Made by a program: the position numbers and the translations under genes. Positions 26,663 through 35,541 of a stretch of DNA of 64,000 nt are shown here, piece by piece. Source of the stretch: SHZI01 sp963698405 (lineage in GTDB: Bacteria; Pseudomonadota; Gammaproteobacteria; Steroidobacterales; GCA-2729495); NCBI GenBank assembly GCA_963698405.1, contig CAVOQT010000001.1:62001-126000 (forward strand). The letters run 5' to 3'. The notes below the pieces were generated by a model, which was not told where the DNA came from, made no database searches, and saw only the letters and a list, made by a program, of their open reading frames with translations. Within the stretch, counting starts at the first letter, position 1. The number at the start of each line of letters is the position of its first letter.

Positions 26663-28132
26663 ATGCGGATCATCCACGACGCCCTGACTTTTGACGATGT
26701 GCTGCTGCAGCCGGCCTATTCGGAGGTGATTCCGCGGGAAGTCAGCCTGAGTACCCGGATGACGCGTGAGATCACGCTGAATATCCCGCTGGTGTCGGCC
26801 GCGATGGATACGGTGACCGAGTCCCGCCTGGCCATCGCGCTGGCCCAGGAGGGCGGCATCGGCATCATTCACAAGAACATGAGTCCGCGCGATCAGGCTC
26901 GCCAGGTAGCTGCGGTCAAGAAATTCGAGAGCGGTATCGTCAACGACCCGATCACTGTGCGCCCCGACCAGACCATCCGTGAAGTGCTGGATATCACCCA
27001 CGCTCACCGTATCTCCGGCGTGCCGGTGGTCGACAACGGGCGCACGGTCGGTATCGTCACGAACCGCGACCTGCGCTTCGAGACACGCCTCGATGCGCCG
27101 GTCTCCTCGGTGATGACGCCGGACAGCCGATTGGTGACGGTGCGCGAGGGTGCCGACAAGAAAGAGGTACTGGAGCTCCTGCACAAGCACCGCATCGAGA
27201 AGGTGCTGGTGGTGGCCGAGAACTTCCAGCTGCGCGGCATGATCACCGCCAAGGATTTCCAGAAGGCCAAGGATTACCCCTACGCCTGCAAGGATGCGCG
27301 CGGCGCATTGCGCGTCGGTGCAGCAGTCGGTACGGCTGCCGATACCGATGAGCGGGTCAGGGCGCTGGTCGAGGCGGGCGTCGATCTGATCATCGTCGAT
27401 ACGGCGCACGGTCACTCCAAGGGTGTGCTCGACCGTGTGCGCCTGATCAAGCAGACCTATCCGAAGTTGCAGGTGGTCGGTGGAAATGTCGTGACGGCAG
27501 ATGGCGCGAGGGCACTGGTCGACGCGGGTGCCGATGGTGTGAAGGTCGGTGTCGGGCCGGGTTCGATCTGCACCACGCGCATCATCGCCGGTGTTGGCGT
27601 GCCGCAGATCACAGCGGTGGCCAATGTGGCTGCAGCGCTGGAAGGCTCCGGCGTGCCGCTGATCGCCGATGGCGGCATCCGCTATTCGGGCGATTTCGCC
27701 AAGGCGATTGCAGCGGGCGCGCACTGCACGATGATCGGTGGCCTGTTCGCCGGCACCGAAGAAGCGCCGGGTGAGGTCGAGCTGTATCAGGGGCGCTCCT
27801 ACAAGTCCTATCGCGGCATGGGCTCGCTCGGTGCGATGGCGCAGCGTCACGGTTCTTCGGATCGTTACTTCCAGGATCCCTCAGCCGAACTTGAAAAGCT
27901 GGTGCCTGAAGGCATCGAGGGTCGTGTGCCCTACAAGGGTAGTCTCACCACCATCGTGACGCAGCTGGTCGGCGGTCTGCGTGCGGCGATGGGCTATACC
28001 GGCTGCACGAATATCGACGAACTGCGCAGCAAGTCGCAGTTCGTACGCATCACCGGCGCCGGTATCCGCGAGAGTCATGTGCACGATGTCACGATGACCA
28101 AAGAGCCGCCGAATTACCGGATGGAGAGTTGA
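26663..28132 (+). CDS. guaB: Inosine-5'-monophosphate dehydrogenase
   Basis: A 489-residue IMPDH that oxidises IMP to XMP. The start MRIIHDALTFDDVLLQPAYS matches the family; the 37 in-frame codons upstream do not. Two CBS domains span about 95-205. The catalytic Cys is in VGVGPGSICTTRIIAGVGVP, and the flap has YRGMGSLGAM and Arg/Tyr downstream. It is followed after 13 bp by guaA, giving the two-step GMP operon. Confidence 0.97.
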   Translation: MRIIHDALTFDDVLLQPAYSEVIPREVSLSTRMTREITLNIPLVSAAMDTVTESRLAIALAQEGGIGIIHKNMSPRDQARQVAAVKKFESGIVNDPITVRPDQTIREVLDITHAHRISGVPVVDNGRTVGIVTNRDLRFETRLDAPVSSVMTPDSRLVTVREGADKKEVLELLHKHRIEKVLVVAENFQLRGMITAKDFQKAKDYPYACKDARGALRVGAAVGTAADTDERVRALVEAGVDLIIVDTAHGHSKGVLDRVRLIKQTYPKLQVVGGNVVTADGARALVDAGADGVKVGVGPGSICTTRIIAGVGVPQITAVANVAAALEGSGVPLIADGGIRYSGDFAKAIAAGAHCTMIGGLFAGTEEAPGEVELYQGRSYKSYRGMGSLGAMAQRHGSSDRYFQDPSAELEKLVPEGIEGRVPYKGSLTTIVTQLVGGLRAAMGYTGCTNIDELRSKSQFVRITGAGIRESHVHDVTMTKEPPNYRMES

Positions 28133-28145
28133 CGGAGTCCTGGCG

Positions 28146-29756
28146 TTGAATGATGCAGTGCTGTCTGCCCGTGAAGCCGTCCGGGGCGATCTGACGGCCC
28201 GCCGTATCCTGATCCTCGATTTCGGTTCCCAGTACACCCAGCTCATCGCACGTCGCGTGCGTGAGGCGGGCGTGTACAGTGAGATCCTGCCCTGGGACAT
28301 CGATGCGGATGAGATTCGCAACTACGCGCCGGCGGGTGTGATCCTGTCTGGTGGCCCCGAGTCGGTGGTGCTGGCTGAACCGCCGGTGATTCCCGAACTG
28401 GTCTTCAAGCTGGGCGTGCCGGTGCTCGGCATCTGCTACGGCATGCAGGCCATGGCTGCGCAGCTCGGTGGCCAGGTCGAGGCATCGGCGCATCGCGAGT
28501 TTGGTTATGCAGTTGTGCAGCCGACGTCTTCGAACCGCCTGCTCGAAGGCCTGGCCGATGTGGCGCATGCCGATGGCGTGCCGGCGCTCAATGTCTGGAT
28601 GAGCCACGGTGATCGCGTCGCGCAGCTGCCAGCCGGCTTTCGTGCCATCGCGAGTACGGCCAATGCGCCGCTTGCCGGCATGGCGGACGAGAGCCGGAAT
28701 TTCTACGGTCTGCAGTTTCATCCTGAAGTGACGCACACCGAGCACGGTCAGCAGATCATCGAGCGTTTCGTGCGCGACATCTGCGCCTGCCCCGATACCT
28801 GGCGCGCCGGCAACATCATCGCCCGCGAAATCGACAGCGTGCGCGCACAGGTCGGCAAGGATCACGTGCTGCTCGGGCTCTCGGGCGGAGTGGATTCATC
28901 AGTCGTCGCGGCGCTGTTGCATCGCGCGCTCGGCGAGCAGCTGCTCTGTGTGTTTGTCGATACGGGCCTGCTGCGTCTTGATGAAGGCGACCAGGTGATG
29001 GCGATATTTGCCGAGCACCTGGGCGTGAAAGTGATCCGCGTCAATGCCGAAGCGCGTTTCATGGCCGCACTGGCCGGCGTCGAGGATCCGGAAGCCAAGC
29101 GCAAGATCATCGGCCGGCTGTTCATCGAAGTCTTCGACGAAGAGGCTGCGAAGCACACCGACATCCGCTGGCTGGCACAGGGAACGATCTATCCCGATGT
29201 GATCGAATCAGCCGGCTCGAAGACCGGCAAGGCGCATGTCATCAAGTCGCACCACAATGTCGGTGGTCTGCCTGCACACATGAAGCTCAAACTTATCGAG
29301 CCGGTGCGCGAACTGTTCAAGGACGAAGTGCGCAAGATCGGGGTCGAGCTTGGATTGCCGCGCGAGATGGTCTACCGGCATCCGTTCCCCGGGCCGGGTC
29401 TGGGTGTGCGAATTCTTGGCGAAGTGCGTCGCGAGTTTGCTGACTTGCTGCGCCTGGCGGATCAGATCTTCATCGAAGAACTGCGGCGCGCCGATCTCTA
29501 CGACAAGGTCAGCCAGGCCTTCGCGGTATTCCTGCCGGTACGCTCGGTTGGCGTGATGGGCGATGGCCGCCGCTACGACTGGGTGATCGCGCTGCGCGCC
29601 GTCGAGACCATCGACTTCATGACCGCACGCTGGGCGCATCTGCCCTATGACTTCCTGGATCACGTCTCACGCCGGATCATCAACGAAGTCGACGGCATCT
29701 CGCGCGTCACCTACGACATCTCCGGCAAGCCGCCGGCGACGATCGAGTGGGAGTGA
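28146..29756 (+). CDS. guaA: GMP synthase (glutamine-hydrolysing)
   Basis: A 536-residue two-domain enzyme. The class I glutamine amidotransferase domain carries the nucleophile in VLGICYGMQAMAAQ and the catalytic His/Glu in FHPEVTHTEHG. The ATP-pyrophosphatase domain has LLGLSGGVDSSVVAALL, and the C-terminal dimerisation domain ends in YDISGKPPATIEWE. It aminates XMP to GMP. The start is probably TTG 28146. The last 43 bp are repeated almost perfectly at 32696, indicating use of the gene end as an integration site. Confidence 0.97.
   Translation: MNDAVLSAREAVRGDLTARRILILDFGSQYTQLIARRVREAGVYSEILPWDIDADEIRNYAPAGVILSGGPESVVLAEPPVIPELVFKLGVPVLGICYGMQAMAAQLGGQVEASAHREFGYAVVQPTSSNRLLEGLADVAHADGVPALNVWMSHGDRVAQLPAGFRAIASTANAPLAGMADESRNFYGLQFHPEVTHTEHGQQIIERFVRDICACPDTWRAGNIIAREIDSVRAQVGKDHVLLGLSGGVDSSVVAALLHRALGEQLLCVFVDTGLLRLDEGDQVMAIFAEHLGVKVIRVNAEARFMAALAGVEDPEAKRKIIGRLFIEVFDEEAAKHTDIRWLAQGTIYPDVIESAGSKTGKAHVIKSHHNVGGLPAHMKLKLIEPVRELFKDEVRKIGVELGLPREMVYRHPFPGPGLGVRILGEVRREFADLLRLADQIFIEELRRADLYDKVSQAFAVFLPVRSVGVMGDGRRYDWVIALRAVETIDFMTARWAHLPYDFLDHVSRRIINEVDGISRVTYDISGKPPATIEWE
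29712..29754 (+). repeat. Left copy of guaA 3'-end direct repeat (attL-like)
   Basis: The last 43 bases of guaA before the stop codon completes are repeated in direct orientation at 32696-32738 with one mismatch (C at 29740, T at 32724). The two copies bracket about 2.9 kb carrying a transporter and two methionine sulfoxide reductases. The guaA 3' end is a known integration target of tyrosine-recombinase genomic islands. Confidence 0.85.
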
Positions 29757-29928
29757 TCAGGTGCCTTTCGCGCCTGTCGACACCCGGCGAAATTCAATCT
29801 TAAGTCGCTGATAAAGACGTACTTCGTTGGCGGTATGGTGCCCGCGGCTGGATCTGATGGTATTCAGGCCAGAATCCGCTGACGGTTCGCTGTCGAATCA
29901 TGTCCATGACATCATCCGGTGACTCATC

Positions 29929-31311
29929 TTGAATCCGCAAAAATCCAGAACCCTGCTGCCCCTCTTGTTCATTGGCGTGCTGATGGGGGCGCTCGATCTG
30001 GCCATCGTGGGTCCTGCCCTGCCGGCCATCCAGGCGGACTTCGGCATGACCAGCCGTCAGCTGGCAGTGCTGTTCAACGCCTACGTGCTGTGCCAGATGA
30101 TTGGCACGCCGTTGCTGGCGAAATTTGCCGATCGTGTGGGTCCGCGCCTGGCCTACCTGGTCAGCATCGGCTTCTTCGCCGGCGGCTCGCTGCTGCTGGT
30201 GATCGCGCCTGATCCCTGGGTGCTATACCTCGGCCGATCGCTGCAGGGCTTCGGTGGCGGCGGTATCTTTCCCATCGCTGCAGCAGTCATCGGCAATAGC
30301 CTGCCGCCCCGGGAGCGCGGCCCGGCCCTCGGCATGCTCGGCACGGTCTTCGGCCTCGCATTTCTGGTGGGACCCGTCATGGGTGGGCTGCTGCTGCCCT
30401 ATGGCTGGCAATGGCTCTTCCTCGTCAATCTGCCGATCGCCGCGGTCCTCATGGTTGGTGCATTCCGCGTGCTGCCGGCTGCCGCTGGCGACGCCAGAAA
30501 GCCGCTCGATATCGGCGGCATTGCCACCTTGTCAGTGCTGCTTGCCGCGCTCGTGCTGTTCGTCAGTAACCTGGATACGCACGAGCTGCTGCATAGCCTG
30601 CTTTCTGGCCGAAGCGCCCTGGCAGCCGGTGTGCTTGCGGTCCTGGTGCCGGTGTTCTGGCGCATCGAGAATCGCGCTGCTGACCCGATCGTCCGTCCTG
30701 GCCTGCTCCGCTCGCGGCCGGTTGCGACCGCTTCGCTGATTGGCACGGGCATTGGCGCCATCCAGTCGGGTGGCGCTTTCTATCCGGCGCTCGCCATCGC
30801 AGCTATCGGGGTGACACCGAGCACGGCGTCGTGGATGCTCCTGCCAGGCGTCCTCGGCGCAATCATGGCCTCGGCAATTGCCGGCCGCCTGATAAACCGC
30901 ATCAGCACCCGGACGATCGTTACCGTGAGCGTGTTGATGGTAGTCTGCAGCCTGCTCATCTTCGGATTGGCGCACATCAGCGTCACGAGCTTTATCATCG
31001 CCAGCGTGCTTGGCAGTACTGGCCTAGGCGGCGTGCAGGGCGCGCCACTACGCATGGTGATAATCGAAAACAGCCTGCCCGGTGAGCGTGGCACGGCCCA
31101 GGGTCTGCTCAGCAATTTCACCTCGATGGGTCGGCTGGTCGGTGCCGCGCTGGTCGGCAGCATTGCTGCATCGGCCGGCAGTGGTGCCGTGGGCTACCAG
31201 GCGGCATTCCTCGGCATGACCGTCGTCGCGGGATTCATGGTTGCGCTGGGGCTCACACTGTCGGCGAGAAGTGCCGGACAAACGGAGGAGGCGAAGGCCT
31301 TGCCATCGTGA
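29929..31311 (+). CDS. MFS transporter, DHA2-like drug:proton antiporter
   Basis: A 460-residue integral membrane protein with 12 to 14 hydrophobic segments. The N-terminus has LMGALDLAIVGPALPAIQAD, close to motif D1 of DHA2 (EmrB/QacA) transporters. LLAKFADRVGPRLAYLV is motif A, LGRSLQGFGGGGIFPIAAA is motif B and GPVMGGLLLPYGWQWLF is motif C. Function is probably export of toxic organic compounds; the substrate is unknown. It begins at TTG 29929, lies just after the guaA end repeat and leads the three-gene block with msrB and msrA. Confidence 0.87.
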   Translation: MNPQKSRTLLPLLFIGVLMGALDLAIVGPALPAIQADFGMTSRQLAVLFNAYVLCQMIGTPLLAKFADRVGPRLAYLVSIGFFAGGSLLLVIAPDPWVLYLGRSLQGFGGGGIFPIAAAVIGNSLPPRERGPALGMLGTVFGLAFLVGPVMGGLLLPYGWQWLFLVNLPIAAVLMVGAFRVLPAAAGDARKPLDIGGIATLSVLLAALVLFVSNLDTHELLHSLLSGRSALAAGVLAVLVPVFWRIENRAADPIVRPGLLRSRPVATASLIGTGIGAIQSGGAFYPALAIAAIGVTPSTASWMLLPGVLGAIMASAIAGRLINRISTRTIVTVSVLMVVCSLLIFGLAHISVTSFIIASVLGSTGLGGVQGAPLRMVIIENSLPGERGTAQGLLSNFTSMGRLVGAALVGSIAASAGSGAVGYQAAFLGMTVVAGFMVALGLTLSARSAGQTEEAKALPS

Positions 31312-31393
31312 GAGCTGGTGGCGCAACCTCATTTCATATCACGATGAAAGCTGGCGAAGACTGCAGAGCGGCACGCAGGCAGGAGATCGAATC

Positions 31394-31918
31394 ATGAAGC
31401 GTCGAAAGATATTGCAACATCTCGGAGTGCTCGCACTGGTGCCGCTACTGACCGCCCGTTCGCGTGCAGCGCAGGCGCAGGTGACGGCGAAAGGCGGAGC
31501 AGTCGTGGCGCTGAACAAGCCACACGAGGAATGGCGCGGGGTTGTCAGTGACGCAGCCTATGCGGTGTTGTTCGAGGAGGACACCGAACCATCGGGCAGC
31601 AGTCCGCTGAACGAAGAGAAGCGCGAAGGAACCTTCGTCTGCGCGGCTTGCCGGTTGCCGCTGTTCGATAGCGCGCACAAGTTCGAGAGCGGCACCGGCT
31701 GGCCGAGCTTCACTCAGCCGATCGCCGGCAATGTGCAGACCAAGCGTGATTTCAAGCTGGTCTGGCCGCGCACCGAATATCACTGTGCCCGCTGCGGTGG
31801 CCATCAGGGCCATGTGTTCAACGATGGCCCCAGGCCGCGCGGCGAACGCTGGTGCAACAACGGGCTGGCCCTTGAATTCATTCCGCGCGGCCAGCCGCTG
31901 CCCGAATTGAGGAGTTGA
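31394..31918 (+). CDS. msrB: Exported peptide-methionine (R)-S-oxide reductase MsrB
   Basis: A 174-residue protein. The N-terminus MKRRKILQHLGVLALVPLL is Tat-like (twin Arg before a hydrophobic stretch). The mature domain has the structural zinc pairs FVCAACRLPLF and YHCARCGGHQGHVF, KFESGTGWPSF, and the catalytic Cys in RWCNNGLALEF. It reduces the R-diastereomer of methionine sulfoxide. The start at 31394 is preferred over a longer frame because it gives the signal peptide. It is followed after 2 bp by msrA. Confidence 0.92.
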   Translation: MKRRKILQHLGVLALVPLLTARSRAAQAQVTAKGGAVVALNKPHEEWRGVVSDAAYAVLFEEDTEPSGSSPLNEEKREGTFVCAACRLPLFDSAHKFESGTGWPSFTQPIAGNVQTKRDFKLVWPRTEYHCARCGGHQGHVFNDGPRPRGERWCNNGLALEFIPRGQPLPELRS

Positions 31919-31920
31919 GA

Positions 31921-32580
31921 ATGAGCTTTTCGGGAATTCGACTGATGGCGCATGCGGTCATGCCCCGACTGCTGGTATCGCTGTTCGTGATGGCAGCCTG
32001 TGCAGGCCATGCCAACGGCGCGACAAGCGCGCCGGTAGCGGACAAGGTTGCGACCGAGTCGGCGATCTTCGCCGGTGGCTGCTTCTGGTGCATGGAGCCT
32101 CCGTTCGACAAGCTGGCCGGCGTCATCTCGACCACCTCCGGCTATATCGGCGGCAAGCTTGTGGATCCGGGCTACGAGCAAGTCTCGGCCGGTGGCACCG
32201 GACATGCGGAGGCGGTCAAGGTCATCTTCGATCCCGCCAAAGTCAGCTACGCGCAGTTGCTCGATGTGTATTGGCACAACGTCGATCCCTTCGCGATCGA
32301 CAGGCAGTTCTGCGATCGCGGCGACCAGTACCGTGCGGCGATCTTCACCAGCGGTCCCGAGCAAGCGCGCCTTGCCGAGGAGAGCAAGCAAGCGCTCGAA
32401 TCCTCGGCGCGTTTCGACAAGCCTGTCGTCACCCAGATCGTCCCGGCGTCGACCTTCTATCCAGCCGAGGACTACCATCAGGACTACTACCAGAAGAATC
32501 CTGTTCGCTACAAATTCTATCGGTACAACTGTGGACGTGATGCCCGCCTGGAGCAGATCTGGGGCAGCTCGGGACGCTGA
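31921..32580 (+). CDS. msrA: Exported peptide-methionine (S)-S-oxide reductase MsrA
   Basis: A 219-residue protein with an N-terminal signal region (LLVSLFVMAACAGHANGA) and a complete MsrA domain. FAGGCFWCMEPPFDKLAGV holds the catalytic cysteine, and GTGHAEAVKVIFDP and DRGDQYRAAIF are conserved. It reduces the S-diastereomer, so the pair covers both forms. Export signals on both proteins indicate periplasmic repair of oxidised proteins. How the cysteines are re-reduced there is not shown by this window. Confidence 0.93.
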   Translation: MSFSGIRLMAHAVMPRLLVSLFVMAACAGHANGATSAPVADKVATESAIFAGGCFWCMEPPFDKLAGVISTTSGYIGGKLVDPGYEQVSAGGTGHAEAVKVIFDPAKVSYAQLLDVYWHNVDPFAIDRQFCDRGDQYRAAIFTSGPEQARLAEESKQALESSARFDKPVVTQIVPASTFYPAEDYHQDYYQKNPVRYKFYRYNCGRDARLEQIWGSSGR

Positions 32581-32673
32581 TTCACCGACCTCGACAGCCC
32601 GGCGGGCGCGCGCTTCGAAGCAGAGCTACCGGTCGGCAAGCACCCTCTGCAGCTCTACTCACTCGCGACACCC
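32581..32673 (+). pseudogene. Remnant of a YghU-like glutathione S-transferase
   Basis: Directly after the msrA stop, 31 codons read FTDLDSPAGARFEAE then LPVGKHPLQLYSLATP. The second part is nearly the conserved N-terminal segment of YghU-type glutathione S-transferases (LPVGKHPLQLYSLGTP). The homology stops abruptly about 20 bp before the guaA repeat copy, and no start codon or remaining domain is present. This looks like a gene cut by the recombination event that placed the repeat. Identification is from memory of the family. Confidence 0.65.
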
Positions 32674-32695
32674 AGTGCGGCACGTCCCGTACGCG

Positions 32696-32738
32696 TACGA
32701 CATCTCCGGCAAGCCGCCGGCGATGATCGAGTGGGAGT
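32696..32738 (+). repeat. Right copy of guaA 3'-end direct repeat (attR-like)
   Basis: These 43 bases match guaA 29712-29754 with one mismatch and still encode YDISGKPPAMIEWE followed by a TAG. It is not attached to a guaA gene. It marks the right boundary of the transporter-msrB-msrA block and is best explained as an integration scar. No integrase gene is found between the copies. Confidence 0.85.
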
Positions 32739-32947
32739 AGGCGCTCGGGAGTCGACTGGCGCTGATCAATTCGGCCTTCGCCATGCGCTACGCTGCCGTA
32801 CAATAACGGCCTGAGGGACTCTGCACCGGAAGCGGAACTTTTCTGTCGGCTCACGCCGGCAACGCCAGACTCTGCCGTGCGAGCTGTATTGAAACAATAA
32901 TTGTGCGCACCCAGACGTCGTCTGATGGCGTTACTTGAGGATTCCTG

Positions 32948-33634
32948 ATGAACATCGGGTGGACCTGGCTTATCCCCGCAAGCCTGTTACTGGGTGCCTG
33001 CAACAACGACAGCACGACCAGTGCCGCTGCATCCAGCTGTGAGCCCCTGATGGTCGAGTCGGCCGGTGGCGAGCCGCTCCTGTACACGACAAGAGACTGC
33101 TGGACCGTCAAGGTCGACGCCCACACGGTCACGATCCTGGACCCGGCCAAAATCGGTAAGTACGAAACCTGGGGTGATCCGCACGAGAACCTGAACGGCA
33201 AACACGTCAAGGACTGGTTGAGTGACCGCCGGAGCATCGTCTTTGGCGGCGCGATGGTCACGATGATCGCTGAGGGTCCGGACCGGGTTGTAGACAGTCT
33301 GACCATCTACGATGGACCGCGGAGCTACACCATCGTCAATGTTGGCAATATGGTCATCGACCACACCGACGATGAAGTGAGCACACTCGCGCGCGACGCG
33401 GTCGAAGCCGACGGCGAAGCCGGGTGCCTCGCGAACAAGGCCGATGGCGGCCTCCTGTTCGACAACACCTACCAGCAGGATGCGGATATTGACGGCACAC
33501 CCCTGGAGATGGTGCCGGCCCTGGCGCGGCTCGGCGAGACTTTCGGGCCCGCGAATCCCAGCCAGGTCAACGACAACTATCCCCCTCTGCCGGGCGATGC
33601 GCCGCCGGTCGCCGCTTGCGTGGCCTCGCCGTAG
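32948..33634 (+). CDS. Hypothetical lipoprotein
   Basis: A 228-residue protein of unrecognised family. The signal IPASLLLGAC ends in a lipobox cysteine at about residue 18, followed by a Ser/Thr/Ala linker. The mature part is acidic, with no repeats, no obvious catalytic motif and four other cysteines (two near residues 31-52, two C-terminal) that could form disulfides. It sits just right of the guaA repeat copy and is transcribed alone. An 11-bp palindrome ACAATAATTGT at 32894 lies upstream and may be a regulatory site. Function unknown. Confidence 0.7.
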   Translation: MNIGWTWLIPASLLLGACNNDSTTSAAASSCEPLMVESAGGEPLLYTTRDCWTVKVDAHTVTILDPAKIGKYETWGDPHENLNGKHVKDWLSDRRSIVFGGAMVTMIAEGPDRVVDSLTIYDGPRSYTIVNVGNMVIDHTDDEVSTLARDAVEADGEAGCLANKADGGLLFDNTYQQDADIDGTPLEMVPALARLGETFGPANPSQVNDNYPPLPGDAPPVAACVASP

Positions 33635-33648
33635 ACGGCATCTCGCGC
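33631..33648 (+). repeat. Partial echo of guaA sequence after the lipoprotein gene
   Basis: Eighteen bases here match guaA 29689-29706 at 17 positions, with the last 15 identical, and in the GuaA reading frame (VDGISR). The frame then continues, unlike GuaA, to SGKNQAKLDKWFADFWFD and a stop at about 33756. This lies just upstream of the 43-base repeat region in guaA, so it may mark an older or second recombination event. Chance is possible but unlikely at this length. Confidence 0.45.
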
Positions 33649-33782
33649 AGGCAGAAGCAGTGCGCGGATTCCGGAAAGAATCAGGCCAAACTCGACAAGT
33701 GGTTTGCTGATTTCTGGTTTGACTCACTCACGGTGACCAAAACGGCGGAGTGGTAACCCTCTCACTCGTGACGGAGCCCGCA

Positions 33783-35063
33783 TCATTTTCGATCAAACAC
33801 AGCAGGTTCGTCGATTCCCCTTGCGCTTGCCGCGCCATCGGGCGGGAGAGCTGGTGGGCGGGGACGCGGCGGGGCGGGTTGCTGCAATCCGGGGGGGATC
33901 TTGTCCGGTACACGCACGGGCAAGAGCAGTTGCGGCCCCCCTGCAGGACGCGGGATCAAGTCGGGTGGGGGTAGCGTTCGCGTGGTATCAATGGCCTTCA
34001 CAGCACTGGTGTCAATAATCGTATATCGACCTGCGAGAACCGGCGCGATCTTGCCAGGCATCGTCAGATAGACACGCACGACTTCGGTCTGCAACTGTGC
34101 CGACCAACCGGACCCGGCGGGGTTGGCTGGAATCTGGATCTCAATTTCGTCCGCTCCATGGCGCCCGACCACGGTCACGGACTGCGACATGGTTGCAGGC
34201 TTCGATTCATCATCGCCTGGGAACGTGCTCACACGCGCGCTCTGCGCGCTACCAAGGTCCGGGCCATTTACCCGCACAAAGGCACCCCAGGTTCCGCTCT
34301 CCGGGCTCAATGTGCCAACAGTCCCGGCGGCTCGCTTCGGGTCGCTGAGGGGCAGCGTCTTGATGCTGCCGTCAGGAGCAAGCAGGTGTTGTCGTTTCAG
34401 CGGGTTGAGACCGTGATCAATGACGGTGACGCGAACACTGGTGAACTGGAATTCCAGCCTGGAAAATTCGTATGGGCGGTCGGGATGTGACCGCTCACGG
34501 CGCCAGCCTCCAAACACCATGGCCATCGGCCACTGCAGGGGGCTGGCACCAGCCACTTCGCTGCTGTCCAATGAAAATGACTGGGACAGGCCGGTTCCGT
34601 TTACAAGTTCCTTCACGCGGGAGCTGAAAGCATAGGACTTGACCAGGGCATCGAATCCATCCTTGCTGTCCTTGTACCAGGAACAGTCCATGATCCCCAG
34701 GCCCTCGAAGGCATCCGGCACGATTCGATTGGACACCCGGATACCGTCGCATCCCTTGTGCCACTCAGAAGTTTCCTGGCGTCCGTAATTCGGGATGGTG
34801 TTGCTCTCAACGACGAAGTTAGTGTCCTCAGACCAGTGATCCGCCACATCGTTAAATGTAGCGGTCTTCTGTACCTTTGTGATCGGGTCAAAAATGGTGC
34901 TGAAGCGCAAGTTGCCTGAAAATGAATCCCCGACAGCCAGGCTGTAGATATTCGGGCCCTGAATTGCTGTGACGGTGGCGGTGTAGTCAATTCGGACAAC
35001 GTTGGCACTGGCCGTCGCGGCGCCAAGTCCCAGGAGGCCGATCAGAAGTTTCGTCAAGCGCAT
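33783..35063 (-). CDS. Hypothetical exported protein with proline-rich C-terminus
   Basis: A 426-residue protein of unknown function. A Sec signal peptide (KLLIGLLGLGAATASANV) is followed by VVRIDYTATVTAIQGPN and VGDSFSGNLRF, a beta-rich start seen in exported proteins of PEP-CTERM-bearing bacteria, but no sorting signal is present. Residues about 265-365 look like an immunoglobulin-like or IPT-type beta domain. The last 60 residues are very rich in proline (LLLPVRVPDKIPPGLQQP). Two cysteines near residues 105-125 may pair. Confidence 0.65.
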   Translation of the reverse strand: MRLTKLLIGLLGLGAATASANVVRIDYTATVTAIQGPNIYSLAVGDSFSGNLRFSTIFDPITKVQKTATFNDVADHWSEDTNFVVESNTIPNYGRQETSEWHKGCDGIRVSNRIVPDAFEGLGIMDCSWYKDSKDGFDALVKSYAFSSRVKELVNGTGLSQSFSLDSSEVAGASPLQWPMAMVFGGWRRERSHPDRPYEFSRLEFQFTSVRVTVIDHGLNPLKRQHLLAPDGSIKTLPLSDPKRAAGTVGTLSPESGTWGAFVRVNGPDLGSAQSARVSTFPGDDESKPATMSQSVTVVGRHGADEIEIQIPANPAGSGWSAQLQTEVVRVYLTMPGKIAPVLAGRYTIIDTSAVKAIDTTRTLPPPDLIPRPAGGPQLLLPVRVPDKIPPGLQQPAPPRPRPPALPPDGAASARGIDEPAVFDRK

Positions 35064-35197
35064 ATGGGGATTCCCGGAAGGTCCTCAGATTCCCGATTCT
35101 CACATGATCGTCGGTGACTTTAGAAGCTCATCCTGACGCCCGTCAGAAGGGTGCGGCGTCCTGCATCGGGGCCACGCAGGAATACACAGCATCTTGG

Positions 35198-35437
35198 TTA
35201 CGCCTGACGCTCGCGCTGCATGAGGAGATAGAGTTCCTCGACCTTCGCGCGTGCCCAGGGTGTCCGGCGCAGAAATGTGAGGCTTGAGGCCACGCTCGGA
35301 TCGTTGTTGAAGCAACGAACCGGAATGCGCTGGCCGAGCACCTCCCAGCCCAGCCAGGTCACCAGTTCAGTGACCATGACCTCGAGGGTTATGCCGTGCA
35401 GGGGGTTCCGTGGTTGTTGCATGGTCGTCATTATCAT
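35198..35437 (-). CDS. VF530 family DNA-binding protein
   Basis: A 79-residue protein matching the VF530 (DUF2132) family along its whole length: NPLHGITLEVMVTELVTWLG, IPVRCFNNDPSVASSLTFLR and TPWARAKVEELYL. The family has a compact helical fold and has been reported to bind double-stranded DNA; its biological role is not established. The ATG at 35437 has a GAGG ribosome site about 8 bases upstream. A GTG three codons earlier is an alternative start. Confidence 0.88.
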   Translation of the reverse strand: MIMTTMQQPRNPLHGITLEVMVTELVTWLGWEVLGQRIPVRCFNNDPSVASSLTFLRRTPWARAKVEELYLLMQRERQA

Positions 35438-35541
35438 CTGATCCACCTCGACGGCTGGGTCTCGATGGATTCCATGTCCAGTTGGCTTGTCGGTTCGTCC
35501 ATACCAGACCCGTCAGCGCTTCCAGACCGTACCTTATGGCC

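Noticed and set aside
26560..26673. Long N-terminal extensions of xseA and, on the other strand, guaB (26552-26662)
   Set aside because: Each covers the shared divergent promoter region and neither matches the family N-termini.
32048..32740. Long plus-strand frame overlapping msrA and ending in the GuaA C-terminal peptide
   Set aside because: It is out of frame with msrA and gains the GuaA peptide only by running into the duplicated guaA end; it is not a gene.
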